A stretch of 64,000 bases of DNA from Diphasiastrum complanatum (GCA_029204225.1 CM055109.1:4634072-4698071); one strand, 5' to 3'. Numbered from the stretch's first letter, positions 43,410 through 55,324 are shown. Translations and numbers: made by a program. Notes: generated by a model from the letters alone, not told the origin.

Positions 43410-45325
43410 TTGAAGTTCCATCTCTTGATCGCCTTGTTGGCCAGCATGGAAGCTTCACACAAATTTTTGGAATCTTCGGAGGCAGTGGTTGGATCTTTAC
43501 CTGTCAATATGGTTCCTCAAGAATCTTCTCATCCTTTGCAACTCCCGGATTTCAATCCTCTTGCTCGACATGGAGAAAAGAGACCTGCTTCCCCTTCAGA
43601 GCATCCTTCTAGTGCTTCCCCTTCATGCGCGCGTCGTGAAGCCCACCGTGATGTTGCGGATTCTTTGCTTGTTTCCTCTGGCCTGGTGGTGCCATACTGT
43701 CCACCCCATCTTCGCCACCAGCTTTCTTCCTCTCTTTCAGTTTCTCAACTTTCTCCTTCTTCCTCTTCTCACCCCCGTGTTCCATGTGCAGGTTGTGGTC
43801 GCCTTTATGTGCAAGGTGTCGGTCTTTCTCGCCATCATAACGCTTGCTTTGCTTTTCGTCAACAGCTCGCATTAACCAATGTTGACCTTGCATCTCATCA
43901 TGCTCCCACTTCGCCACCTGACTCGGCTTGGACCTGAATTCGCTCCCTTGATATTTTGACCGCTTTTTACTTGGGTTTTCCTCGTCCTCGTCTTTATGCA
44001 CACATTCCCTTTGCCTTGCACTTAAACATCCAAAGAGCTTTGTCCTTACCTTTGTCTCATCTGGCTTCCAACCTTTCTGATATTGCAGCTTGGCATGTCT
44101 TTTTGCTTTTTCCTCTCTGGTGTTTGTCTCTACCTCCTCGGGGTGGTGATGCTAGTCATAGGGAAACTCGCAATAGGATTCGTCGCTTTATGTCAGGAGA
44201 TTGGAAAAATTTGCAAGAAGAGCATTTCCTTCGCTGTCATGCGCTTGCTGCTCAGCGGGATTCGACTTCGGATGGTGTTTCTATACCCCATGTTCATCGT
44301 CGGTTGCGTCGCTGTGTTTTACTTGGGCAAGTGGGTGAGTATTCTCATGCAGCTCGTGCCCTAGCTCCTACAAGTCCAGCTACTCCTTCTGCTGCCACCC
44401 TTCAGGCTTTGGAGGTTTTTCATCCACCGGCAATTGACTCTCTTTTCTCTTTTGTTGAGGACTTTGAACCCGATTCCGATTTGCAACTCTCAGAATCTCA
44501 TTTTCTTAATGCTTTTCTATGCAGCCCTCATCTGTCAACTGGGGGTCCTTCTGGTATGGTTTTCGAACATCTTCGTGACTGTTTTTCTCCTGATGACTCT
44601 GCTAGCGGGTTTGGTTTGCTCTTTCAAGTTTGCTCTTCCATAGCATGTGGCCGTATTCCTCTTTCTATTGCTCGAATTCTTGGTGCAGCTCATTCGATAG
44701 CCTTGGATAAGCCTGGCGGTGGAGTGCGTCCCATTGCTGTTGGAGAGGTTTTATACAGATTGGTTTCTAGGGCTCTTGGTTTTCAGCTTCGTGACAGTTT
44801 TCATGACCACTTGTTTCCTCATCAGTTTGGTTGTGCTACTCTTGGCGGTTGCGAACAGTCGTACATGCTTTGCGTGCTACTTTGGATCTTCATCCAGATT
44901 GGGTTGTCCTTCAAGTGGATGTTAAAAATGCTTTCAATTCTGTTTCTCGAGGGGCCATTTTCCAAGAACTTTGTGCGGCTCACGATCCTCTCGCTCAGCT
45001 CATCTCGTTTGTTCGCTCTTTTTATTCCATGGATGCGCCTCTATATTTCAGTCATGCTTCTCGCTCACATGATGTTTCGGTTATCTCGTCTGCTGATGGT
45101 ATCAGACAAGGTGATCCCTTGGGTGGTGTTCTTTTTGCTTTGGCACATTTTCGGGCATTGCGTGCTTCTTCTGCTGCTTTTTCTTCTTGTTTGCTTCCCT
45201 CTATTGTTGATGACACGCATATTGTGGGACCTGCTAATGACGTCTTTCCGGCTTTCCTACATTTCTCTCAGCAACTTTCGGCTTTGGGCCTCATTGTCAA
45301 TCCCTCTAAGTGCGTTGCTTGGTGA
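43410..45325 (+). pseudogene. Zinc-finger and reverse-transcriptase element of unassigned clade
   Basis: One frame from 43410 (MEASHKFLESSEAVVGSLPV at 43446) holds a Cys/His finger, CAGCGRLYVQGVGLSRHHNA with a following Cys, at about residues 130-150; a single TGA at 43935-43937; then DKPGGGVRPIAVGEVLYRLV, a frameshift at about 44862, and in the next frame DWVVLQVDVKNAFNSVSRGA (first catalytic Asp), DGIRQGDPLGGVLFALAHFR and PSIVDDTHIVGPA, where VDD supplies the catalytic pair. No endonuclease precedes it. The finger-then-RT order recalls R2-like elements, but the clade is not established. It is cut off after NPSKCVAW. Confidence 0.75.
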
Positions 45326-46249
45326 CCAAATATTGATCGGTATTGCAGACAAGGGGACATGACCTCCTTAGCAGCAGTAATAGCTAGCGTCAAAAAATTT
45401 GAGACCTCGAAACTAGCATGAAAGCGACGATCGACTAAGAAATCTCGAAAGTCGAAGATTGATTCTAGTGACAGCGATGAAGATTCAGATTCTAATTCAA
45501 GTACCAGTTCTTCAAGCTTGGAATATGAAAACAGCGATTCATCATAATCAGAAGCTAACAAAGGAGAGAGAAAGAATAAACGACAAACTAAATGAAAGGA
45601 TGACACGAAAGTTTTTGAGGATAAGTCGTCAACTTCTAAAGCTGAAAAGTTTTGGAAGAGTAATATGGCTGACCTTAATAAAAAGTTTAATGACTTGAAA
45701 GTGCAGATCTTTGAAGTTGTAGATAAAAGACCAAAAGAGTCTTCTTCCAACTCAGAAATGTGGTGTACGAAATGTGGAACTTTTGGACACACTAAGGAAG
45801 ACTGCACTACTGTGAATGTCAAATACATTGAAGATCCTGCCCAGGAGGTACTTTTTATTTTTTAAAATGATGCGACTACTAACTATGTACAGGGTACTGC
45901 AGCATTAGCCCAGCAGGACAGACCCAAGTTCGCACCAAGAAGACATAATCCTCCTGAATTTGTTAGACCAGCGAAGTCTCAAACCGCGACTAAACCAGTT
46001 TCGGACAACTGCTACAACTGTGGAGAGCCGGGACATTTTTCTCCTGACTGTCCTCAACCGCGAAAGTCGATTGGTTATGTACCATTATGCTCGAATTGTA
46101 GAGAGCCTGGCCACAAGTATCTTGATTGCCCTCAGCCGCAGAAGTCGCGACCCAAATATCAGTATGTAGCAACACCAGCTGCTGCAGACACGAAAGCCAA
46201 AGCTGCGACTAATGCTGTTGTACAGAGAATTGACGTTATTGAAGGAAAA
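45326..46249 (+). pseudogene. gag: Ty3-3 gag C-terminal part with three zinc knuckles
   Basis: One frame with stops at 45419, 45545, 45593 and 45863 (approximate) reads a Ser/Asp-rich tract, NMADLNKKFNDLKVQIFEVV, then three canonical CX2CX4HX4C knuckles: CTKCGTFGHTKEDC, CYNCGEPGHFSPDC and CSNCREPGHKYLDC. Three perfect knuckles in tandem is unusual for a plant Ty3 element. Confidence 0.8.
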
Positions 46250-47434
46250 ATGGCAAAGACAGAAGATCAGTCCTGGCCAAGTGACATAGAGAGATTATTC
46301 AAAGTCACAGCGAGAAGCAAAAGCTCCTCGAAACCTGATCAAAAATCTTCGACAAAGCGCAGAAAATCCTCGAAGAATACATCGTCTAGCAAAACAGCAA
46401 ACAAATCTACGACTAAGGAAGATCTCAAAGATGACCCTGACTATGACCGCAATGCTACGAAGCTATTTGCAAAAGATATCTCGGCAGAAGCAAAGAAAAT
46501 CATCAACGCTGAACTTCATACAGCTGCTGCAGAAAAGGTGGTCACTTTCGAGGAAGAGGACGAAGAAATCGCGAAGACGAAATTGTCTAGTGCTGTTATC
46601 GATAAACCAACCTCGAAATCGAAGACGAAAGAATATGACATCGTGACTGATATTGGATCCCTTCGTCTGAACATTACTTTTGAACAGCTATTGGCAGATA
46701 ACACTTATTGCAGAAAGCAATTGAAAGACCTTTTTGTGTCCAAAAAGAAGAAAAAGGTTTCTCTGCCAGATGCTGGTGTTTTGTCTATCGATTTAGGTGA
46801 TCTCGGTGCACCTGAGATTGATATTACCATTGCAGGATGCCTGATCGAAAAAGTGCCAATTGACTTTGGTTCCAGTGTAAATATAATAACAGAAGACACA
46901 TCTCATGCTTTGGGGCTGACTGACATTCAACTGACACAGCGAAACATCAAGTTAGTTGATTCGACACTACAAAAACCTGTTGGAGAACTGAAGGATGTGA
47001 CTGTCTACATTCAAGCCAAGCCATTCACAATGAATTTCATTGTTATCAAACCACTCGGTTTGTCATCCTATTCTGTGCTGATTGGACGACCTTGGCTTTA
47101 TCAATCAAACACAAGTGTACATTGGAAATCCCGAGAGCTGAGATTTCAGACTGGTGAGACCAATAACCGAGGTAAGCCAGCAGAACAAATCATAACCTAG
47201 ATTCGTGACAAATATGAAGGTGAAACTCCTTTGTTTGACACCAGCTTTACATCAGAAGAATCTTCGTATGCCTTGAATATTTTTTCCAATGGATCTGATA
47301 TTGAAGTGCAGTACTTTGAATGTTATGAGAATGTTGATGACGAAGAATTCTTCGATGCCTGCGACGCTGAAGCGGATGTTTCGTATGAAGAAATTAACGT
47401 TGCAGACACGAACTCGAAAGAGTCTGACGATTAA
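46250..47434 (+). pseudogene. pro: Ty3-3 protease and linkers
   Basis: The same frame as the knuckles runs on without ATG need: a Lys/Ser-rich linker, then the protease, IEKVPIDFGSSVNIITEDTS (active site D-F-G-S instead of D-S-G-S) and YSVLIGRPWLYQSN. A TAG at 47198-47200 is followed in frame by an acidic stretch to 47434 (EEFFDACDAEADVSYEE). The Ser-to-Phe change next to the catalytic Asp probably inactivates it. Confidence 0.8.
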
Positions 47435-47603
47435 AGTGATGAATCTGAACACGAATTTGGTAACAAGAACTAGGTTGACGACAAAAAAAACATCTGTGGA
47501 GTCAACCATGCACGAAATTCATGGCCATACCAAGGCTAGTATGACATAAGGTATCATTTTACCAGATTCTACTGAACTGATTGAACTTGCACCTGGTAGA
47601 TTT

Positions 47604-48608
47604 GTGCATGTTTCAAAGTCACTTGGAGAATCGGAGTTAGTGGAATTCACTGAACTATTGAAGGAGTATCAAGATGTTTTTGCTTGGTCGCTCGACGATT
47701 TGAAGGGTATATCTGCAGAATTCGGAGAGCACCGAATTGATCTTAAGGAAGATGCTGTACCTATTCGACAGAGACAATATCGTCTCAATCCTAAGTACTC
47801 TCTCATGGTTAAGGACGAGCTTAACAAGCACCTTAAGGTAGGTATAATCTATCCCATCTTAAGTAGTGAATGGGTTTCACCCATTGTTGTCGTCCCAAAG
47901 AAGAAGACTGGCAAAATACAAATATGCCCGGATTTTCGCAAACTCAATGTTGTCACAAGGAAGGACCATCATCCTCTGCCTTTCACTGATTCCATCCTAG
48001 ATCAGGTTGCTAGTAAAGAGCGTTACAGTTTTTGTGACGGCTTTTTTGGGTATAATCAGGTTGGAGTGCGAAAGGAGGATCGTTCAAAGACCACATTCAC
48101 TACGGATTGGGGCACTTATGCCTACAACAAAATGCCCTTTGGTCTTTGTAACGCTCCAGTGACTTTTCAGCGAACCATGATGTTAATTTTCACTGCCTTC
48201 CTGAGAACTTTTCTCGAAATATTTATTGATGATTTTTGTGTATACAGTGATATAAAGACACACCTGCAGAAGCTGAAATTAACATTGCAACAGTGTCGAG
48301 ATACTTGTTTATCTCTCCATCCAGAGAAATGTTTTTTTGGTATGAAAGAAGGAATATTGCTCGGACACAGAATATATAACAGAGGAATAGAAGTCGACAA
48401 AGATAAAGTCGAGCTTATAAAGAATCTCCAGATACCAACAAATTTACGTGAACTAAGAGCTTTCTTAGGACATGTTGGCTATTACAGGAGATTTATTCAA
48501 AATCATGCTTCTATTGCTGCCTCTCTTACACATCTACTGAAGAAACAAGTGGAATACTTGTGGACGAATGAACAAATAAAGCATTCGAAGACCTTAAGCA
48601 AAGGTTGA
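47604..48608 (+). pseudogene. pol: Ty3-3 reverse transcriptase
   Basis: An open frame of 334 codons: EWVSPIVVVPKKKTGKIQIC, YSFCDGFFGYNQ (first Asp in CDGF), MPFGLCNAPVTFQ, LEIFIDDFCVYS (catalytic FIDD), CFFGMKEGILLGHRI and FLGHVGYYRRFIQNHAS. The RT core looks intact; only the surrounding frames are broken. Confidence 0.92.
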
Positions 48609-49936
48609 TCAATGCTCCTATTCTAAGACCACCCAACTGGGCTATTTTATCTCATAGTTATGTGGATGTTTCTGCATTTGCTATTGGCATCTATCTAAGC
48701 CAGAGGGACGAACAGAAGAAGGATCATCCCATCTATTATGCGAGTCGACAGCTCAGTGCATCAGATATGTATTTATTTTTCATGTGGATCATTATGCTCT
48801 TAAATATCTTGTAAATAAACCAGATCTATCAGGACGAATTGCTCGATGGGTTCTACTTCTGCAAGAATTTACTTATCAAGTAGAGCTTCGTCAAGGAAAA
48901 TATCATACGAATGTTGGTTATCTATCGCGACTTAGCACCGGAAAAATTGAAGATCCTATCAATGATGATTTTTCAGACGAATATTTATTTGAGCTTTCAT
49001 CTACAAATTCGTTATATTATGATATTATTACTTATCGTAAGGATCAGATATATCCGGATGGTTACAATTTGGAGCAAAAGACAGTTTTTCAATATAAGGT
49101 AGCACCTTATACAATTATTAACAATGTTCTGTACAAGCTTGGTGATGACCATCAACTACGGAGATGTCTCGATACTGAAGATATTAAAAAGGTCGTTAAA
49201 GGCTCACACTCAGAAGATGCTGGTGGACATTTTGCTTTGAATAATACAGTTAATAAGATATTGACTGCCAAGTATTGGTGGCCAACAATGTTTAAGGATT
49301 TATCAAATTTTATTCATTCATGTAATCCGTGCCAGAGATATGGTAAGCCTACAAATGCAATGAAATGGCCGTTGACACCAATTCTGTCTCTTGCACCATT
49401 CGAGAAGTGGGGGATTGACTTTGTCGGTCCAATCAATTCTGTTACCCGACATATGAAATGTCGTTATATTCTAGTTGCAACGGATTATGCTACCAAGAAC
49501 GTTGAAGCAGAGGCGACGAAATGAAATGATGCGAAAACTGTCGCGACGTTCTTATTCAAAAGTATAATCACAAGATATGGTTGTCCACTCAAACTAGTAA
49601 GTGACCGAGGTACAAGTTTTCTAAATGACACTATACGGTTGCTGACACAGAAAAACTACACCGTATAATCCAAAAGCAAACGGGTTGACAGAAAGAGCTA
49701 ATGGAATCTTATGTAAGATCCTGACTAAAATTACTACTACACATGCAACAGATTGGGATCAGAAACTACCATCAGTTCTCTGGGCTTATTGCAACACAGA
49801 GAAAATCACGACGAAACAGATACCATATTTTCTTACATATGGTATGCATCCTATTTTGCCAATTGAATTTGAGGTGAAAACCTTTCATAGTCAAGCTCAA
49901 CAAACAGACAGAATGTATAAACGAAGGGTTGACTAA
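48605..49936 (+). pseudogene. pol: Ty3-3 RNase H remnant and integrase
   Basis: RNase H begins with SYVDVSAFAIGIYLSQ and ASRQLSASDM, then loses its middle (the TEREALA-type segment) in a deletion near 48785, and resumes as YALKYLVNKPDLSGRIARW. Integrase has the zinc domain (HSEDAGGHF, CNPCQ), Asp in WGIDFVGPI, a TGA at 49522-49524, Asp in LVSDRGTSFL, a frameshift at about 49650, and Glu in GLTERANGILCK. Confidence 0.85.
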
Positions 49937-50233
49937 TATTGAAGAAGTAGCTGAAGCTCGAGAGACTTCACAAAACTAACGGAGGAAATCCAGAATTAAA
50001 GAAAGAAGAAATATGACAGTCATATGAAAAAATGTGATCTTAAAATTGATGATTATGCGCTGATATATGATAGTCGCCATCAAAAGTTCCCTGGAAAACT
50101 CCATATGCGATGGCTTGGACCTTATAAAGTCATAAAGGTATTTGACAATAGTTCTGTGCAACTTCAATCATGTGAAGGTGAACTATTACCGACACGTATT
50201 AATGGGTCCAAACTAAAGAAATACTACCTTTGA
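49937..50233 (+). pseudogene. pol: Ty3-3 integrase tail
   Basis: KCDLKIDDYALIYDSRHQKF and MRWLGPYKVIKVFDNSSVQL, the usual end of a non-chromodomain Ty3 integrase, finishing with INGSKLKKYYL like the RLHKYW end of Ty3-1. Confidence 0.8.
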
Positions 50234-50891
50234 CCAAAATTTTTATTTTTTTATTCTTATTATTTTCTAGTATTTTTCTGAAATTAATCGTGAATTTTCT
50301 TTTTGTCTTGTCTAAATTTTTTCGCAACTTTTCTTTTATTATTATTTTTTTTCTAGAAATTTTCGTGAAATTTTCGAGAATTTTTCTTGATTTCTCTCAA
50401 TCTTTCAATATCATTTTTAAAGTAGTTTTTAAAGCTTTCGAAAATTTTTCGCGACACTTAATTTGTTAATCAAATTTTCATAAATCGTTTTCGAGAATTT
50501 TTTTAGAATCTTTTCTAGCATTATCTCCAGTTTTTTGAGAAATTTTCTAGTATGTTGTTAAAATTTTCGAGAAATTTTCGTGAGTTTCTGTAACATTTTT
50601 TTTAAGATTCTTTGAGAAAGTTTCGCGAAATTTTTTAGAATCTTTCTAGCATATTTTTGAGAATCTTTTGAGAATCTCTCGACCTACTTTTTGTATCCCT
50701 CCATTAAAGATGATGGCCACGTGATCATCATTATTCATACGTGTGTACGCTCACAGATATTGTTTCTCCTTAATTTATTTTTTCTTTTCACAAACAGTCT
50801 TCCGTCATTAAAGATCAATCTGGAAAATTATAGTTTCAAACACTGAGCCATGCACGTCCTCCATAAATGGAAGTGACAAATGTCAAGTCAC
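50234..50891 (+). other. AT-rich region with repeated TTCnnGAA motifs
   Basis: No coding sequence. Six TTCnnGAA sites lie at 50351, 50362, 50373, 50490, 50566 and 50622, in a T-rich stretch of TTTTCGAGAATTTT-like repeats. It may be the 3' untranslated part or LTR of Ty3-3, but no LTR edge is visible. Confidence 0.5.
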
Positions 50892-52126
50892 CAGAAAGTT
50901 TATGCTGAATATAACTTTAAGTGCTCTAATTGCCCAACAGGATCCTAAAAAACTAATTTATACTCTCAAAAACAAGAGTATAGTCCACCGAAGAGATTAG
51001 AAATGGTTTGTGTGTGGTATTACTGGAAATCAGATTCAATGTAAGGTTTGGTTCCTAGATAGCAGTATGATATCGCGAGTTCCTCGGGCATCAAAGACAG
51101 CCATCGTTTGATCAAGAACTGAGGAGTCGTAGACGTCCGTGTTCTGATCAGAGTGAGTAAGCAAGCGTGATCAAACAGCGATAAAGTGCACTCAATCACA
51201 ACAAACATTCATCTACGTTATACACAGATAGAAAAGTTGTTGCTGCTATATTACACTGAGGCACAATCCGAATAGCAATTACAACAAAAAATTGACAGCA
51301 TAACTGGGATCTATTTATAGATTTCATCCATGTATTAATTACATTGAATGTTTGTCACCTAATCAGAAAAGCCGTTGTACTTGGAAGTATATGGCTTTTG
51401 TGACAATTGTACATAGTATATATACGGTCAACAAATCAGGATCGTTGACGCGGACAAGGACATCGCAAAATCTCTCACTTCACAAATTTTGAGAAGTGGC
51501 TGGGAACGTTCCTCGTTCAAAATAGACCACCTTCGGCATTTTCTCTCCTTTCGGGTTTTTGCCAAAAAACTGAAGATGCCTTTAAACAAGTTTGAGGTGC
51601 CTTTAGAAAGTTGAAGGTGTCTTTATAAACAAGTTTAAGCTGCCCTTAAAAAGTTGGCGAAGGTGCCTTTAGCAGTTTAACCCTTAAAAATAGAGGACCT
51701 TCTGGAATTTTCTCTCTCTTCGCAATTTTCGAGAAAATGTGAAAAAAGGTGAAGTTGTTGAAAAAGTTATACTGTTGAACTGTGAACAAGTTGACTTCTT
51801 CAAAATAACTGAATGGAAGAAGTTGAAGGTAAGTGTTGTAGTTTTCGAGAAAGTGCAAAAAATGTGAACTGCGATACTTAGTGTATTTCTGCAGACTGTT
51901 CAAAATAATGTGAATCTGCAGACTTGTTCTAAATGCAGGTTTGTGGAAGATGGCCAAGTCTTCAATGAGTTGAAGTTATTAAACTTAACATCTGAACTTG
52001 AAATTATGATGGGATTAGTTACCCTTTGCTGGAGATCAGCCGGAAGTCCGTTGTAGACGTCCTTCAAATAAATTGGCTATCTAACTTATGATTCCAAGGA
52101 GGCAGTTGTGGGCTTAATTTCCAACA
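50892..52126 (-). repeat. Copia-3 3' LTR
   Basis: On the minus strand it starts TGTTGGAAATTAAGCCCACA right after a polypurine run (AAGGGGAAC). It matches 58746-59650 in several blocks and has about 300 extra bases that the other copy lacks. Two TTCGAGAA sites lie at 51728 and 51844. The 3' limit at 50892 is where homology ends. Confidence 0.8.
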
Positions 52127-52139
52127 GTTCCCCTTAAGG

Positions 52140-52901
52140 TCACGGTTGTTGCCTTGGTGTCTTCGTCATGTTCAGCATGTTGAAGAACTTCTGGTGCTTG
52201 ATAATGGGAAGCGCTTTGGTGAAGATGTGTGCGGCCATTTCTGTTGTGGAGCAGTATTGAATGATCACTTGCCCTGAGAAAACTTTCTCCCGAATGAAAT
52301 GATACTGGATTTCTATGTGCTTGGATTTGCCAGGAAATATGGGATTCAGTGACAGTGAAATACAGCTCAAGTTGTCACACATAATGGTGGTAGCATTGAA
52401 CTGAGTGTGATGTAAGTTGTGAAGTAATAACCTGATCCATACAGCTTCTTTTGAAATGTGGCATGTTGCGATGTACTCTGCCGCTGTCGAAGAAAGCACA
52501 ACTGATTTATGCTTTCTTGAGTTCCACAAAATCAGTCCCCCTACCAGATAGAAACAGAACTCGGAGGTAGATTTTTTGGTAGAGACTGTTCCTCCCCAAT
52601 TTGAGTCGGAATAGCCTCGTAGGATGAGTGAGTTGATAGCATTTCCATCATAACATAAGATGTGATCTAAACTTCCCTTAATATATCTCATCACTCTCTT
52701 TAACACTTTCCAATGAGAGATCCTAGGATTAGACATGAATTGACTTAACGTGCTAACAATGTATGCTAAATCTGGTCTAGTACACAACATTGCAAATATT
52801 AAAGATCCTATTAGTGAATGATAAGGGTACTTCGCTATGTCGAGTACTTCACTATCAGAATCAGCACAAGTAGGTTTAGTCAATACTATACTTGGATCCA
52901 T
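52140..52901 (-). CDS. pol: Copia-3 RT end and RNase H
   Basis: An undamaged 253-codon frame: KYPYHSLIGSLIFAMLCTRP and DLAYIVSTLSQFMSNPRISH (RT connection), then RNase H with LILRGYSDSNWGGTVSTKKS, AAEYIATCHISKEAVWIRLL and IMCDNLSCISLSLN, ending ALPIIKHQKFFNMLNMTKTP. RNase H degrades the RNA strand during cDNA synthesis. The rest of the element is broken, so the frame is a pol piece, not a gene of its own. Confidence 0.9.
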   Translation of the reverse strand: MDPSIVLTKPTCADSDSEVLDIAKYPYHSLIGSLIFAMLCTRPDLAYIVSTLSQFMSNPRISHWKVLKRVMRYIKGSLDHILCYDGNAINSLILRGYSDSNWGGTVSTKKSTSEFCFYLVGGLILWNSRKHKSVVLSSTAAEYIATCHISKEAVWIRLLLHNLHHTQFNATTIMCDNLSCISLSLNPIFPGKSKHIEIQYHFIREKVFSGQVIIQYCSTTEMAAHIFTKALPIIKHQKFFNMLNMTKTPRQQP

Positions 52902-53545
52902 TTAAGTATCAATGGGTTTGCAATCAGACATATGAAATTTTTCTAAAATGCCTTTTAGATATGCCTGCTGGCTAAGATAGATTTTCTTCTGAAGCATATT
53001 TCTAGTAATGTAAATTTTTAGCAAAGAATTGACAGCTCCTAAATCAGTCATGTCACTCTTAGTAGTGTGCATCATCTATGTAAAGAGCTATGTGAACTGA
53101 ATTGGTGCCTATATGCTTTGAATAAACATTACAGTCAACTGGATTGTTTGCAAATCCCAGTTGAATGAGATAAGAGTTGATTCTATCAAACCATGCTCTT
53201 GCGGCCTGTTTCAGACCGTAGATTGCTTTGTGCAGCTTGCACACTTTGTGCTCTTGTCCTTTGACTTTAAATCCTTCCGGTTGGAAAGTGTACAGCTCCT
53301 CTTCATTGAGAAATGCTGTCTTGACATCCATTTGGTGTATTTCGAGGCCTTCTACAGCTGCTAACGTAATCAGAGTCCTGATCGACTACATCTTGATGAC
53401 AGGACTGAAAATTTCTTGATAATCCACTCCTTGGACTTGCGTGAATTCTTTAGCCACTAGCCGTGCTTTCCATTTGGCAATGAAACCATCAAAGTTGATC
53501 TTCTTTTTGAAGATCCACTTGTTGTTGATAACTCTCTTATCAAGT
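52902..53545 (-). pseudogene. pol: Copia-3 reverse transcriptase, broken
   Basis: The minus strand reads INNKWIFKKKINFDGFIAKW, RLVAKEFTQVQGVDYQEIFS, MDVKTAFLNEEELYTFQPEG (first Asp), YGLKQAARAWFDRINSYLIQ and IALYIDDAHY (YIDD). Several frameshifts and stops lie between. It begins at the Copia-4 junction, with the integrase-RT linker missing. Confidence 0.85.
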
Positions 53546-54263
53546 GGATGCTTCTTCAAGTGACAAAAAGAAGGATAGATCAAAGCTCAAGTGCTTCTAT
53601 TGTGGCATCAAAGGACACTTTGCAAGTGAGTGCTACAAGAAGAAGAGAGATCAAGGATACAAGAAAGGTAATCTAACTCTTGATGAGGATGGTTTGGATG
53701 TTCAAGATGCAAATGATGATGCTTTTGTGATGCCTTCATGTATGCTTGCTAATGATGGAGATCTAGATCCTTGGTGGATTGATAGTGGAGCAAGTTCACA
53801 CATGACCTTTCACAAAGAGTACTTCAATTCTTTGTTGGCATATGGAGATGACAAGAGGGTGATCTACACGGCCAATGATGGTGAGTGTGCAATCAAAGGG
53901 ATTGGCACAATTCCTATTTCTCTCTGTACAAATAAGAATGTTCATTTGGAGAATGTCTTGTTTATTCCATCTATTACCAAGAATTTACTTAGTGTGAGCC
54001 AAATGCTAAGTAAAGGCCTCAAGGTGGAGTTTGATGGAGATGCTTGTTTGACCAAAAGGAAGGATGTCTTGATTGGAAAAGGTAAAATGCAAGGCAAGTT
54101 GTTCAAACTAGATGCTTGTGTTATTGCTAACCAAGTTGGATGTGTTGCAAGGGAGAAAATTTCTATTCAAGAGGTTTGGCACAAAAGGTTGGGACACCTC
54201 AACTTCAAGTCATTGGAGGTAATGGCAAGGAAAAAGGTTGTGATTGGTCTTCCAAGTTCCTGA
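53546..54263 (+). pseudogene. pro: Copia-4 zinc knuckle, protease and pre-integrase
   Basis: Open frame: KLKCFYCGIKGHFASECYKK (zinc knuckle), DPWWIDSGASSHMTFHKEYF (protease active site D-S-G), NLLSVSQMLSKGLKVEF and VWHKRLGHLNFKSLEVM (pre-integrase His). A frameshift at about 54255 precedes HVCESCALSKSHRLPYT, the rest of the zinc domain. The family matches Copia-6. Confidence 0.88.
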
Positions 54264-55057
54264 GTGATGTCAAGCATGTTTGTGAGTCTTGTGCTTTGTC
54301 TAAGTCACATAGACTACCTTATACTAGATATATTTCTAGATCTACAAAGCCTTTTTAACTTGTACATTTGGATATTCATGAATTTACTACAATTAGCAAT
54401 AGTGGAGCTAAGATGTATGTAACATTCATTGATGATTTTAGTAGATTTTGTTAGATCTATCTACTAAAGAGCAAGGATGAAGTGTATGATGTCTTTATCA
54501 AGTTCAAGAATTCAAGGGAAAACCAATTTTCCACAAAGATCAAGTGCTTGAGAGGTGACAATGGTGGTGAGTACATATCTAATAAGTTCAAGGCCTTTTG
54601 TGATGAGCATGGGATCAAGAGGGAGTATACAACATCAAGGACCCCACAACAAAATGGAGTGGCTGAAAGGAAGAATAGGACTTTATGTGAAAGTGCTAAA
54701 GCTATGAGGTTAAGTGCTAATCTTGACAAACCATTTTGGGATCAAGCTTTGTTGTGTGCCAATTTCTTGTGCAATAGGTGGCTGAGTGTTGTTTTGGATG
54801 GAAGGACACCTTTTGAGATGCTATTCAAAAGGAGGCCGAGTGTCAACTTTCTAAGAACCTTTGGATGCACATGCTATGTCAACATTACTCTTGATGATAG
54901 GACCGAGGAGGATCCATCTTCAAGAAGAGATATTTTTGTTGGATATAGTGAGGTGAGTAAAGCCTACAAGGTTTACATTCCTTCTACTAACAAAGTAATG
55001 TTGGTAAAGATGTCATTTTTGATGAGGAAAACATTCCAAAAGTGTCTTCAAACATGA
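54264..55057 (+). pseudogene. pol: Copia-4 integrase core
   Basis: Across several stops: LVHLDIHEFTTISNSGAKMY (first Asp), MYVTFIDDFSRF, IKCLRGDNGGEYISNKFKAF (second Asp), RTPQQNGVAERKNRTLCESA (Glu) and FLRTFGCTCYVNI. Stops lie at 54357-54359 and 54451-54453. A frameshift at about 55040 leads to the linker. Confidence 0.85.
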
Positions 55058-55324
55058 TTGATGGTAGTGTGGATGGATCTAACATTCTTGATGTTGATGA
55101 GAAGGATCCTACTTTGGATGGTGATGATGATGGACCTTCATCAAGTCAAAATCCAAGGAGAATATCAAGAGAAAGACAAGTACCTTCAAGGCTCGCATAT
55201 GATCAAAAGGGTAAGCAAGTAGTTTCTGAAAATTATGTTGCTTTCCTAACCTCTTTGGATGAACCTACAAGTGTAGATCAAGCAAGGAAGGAAGAGGAGT
55301 GGATCCAAGCAATGGATCTTGAGT
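55058..55324 (+). pseudogene. pol: Copia-4 integrase-RT linker
   Basis: DVDEKDPTLDGDDDGPSSSQ, then EEEWIQAMDLEYRTLMKSET, the standard last words before a Copia RT. Homology stops at about 55325. Confidence 0.75.

Larger units (their letters stand above)
45326..50233 (+). mobile_element. Ty3-3: 5'-truncated Ty3 element related to the Athila/Tat group
   Basis: Gag tail with three zinc knuckles, protease, RT, part of RNase H, integrase and tail, with no 5' LTR, primer site or capsid domain. It starts abruptly at the end of the RT element above. The RT phrases (KDHHPLPFTDSILDQV, MPFGLCNAPVTFQRT) align it with Ty3-1 rather than with the chromoviruses, and it has no chromodomain. Confidence 0.85.
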
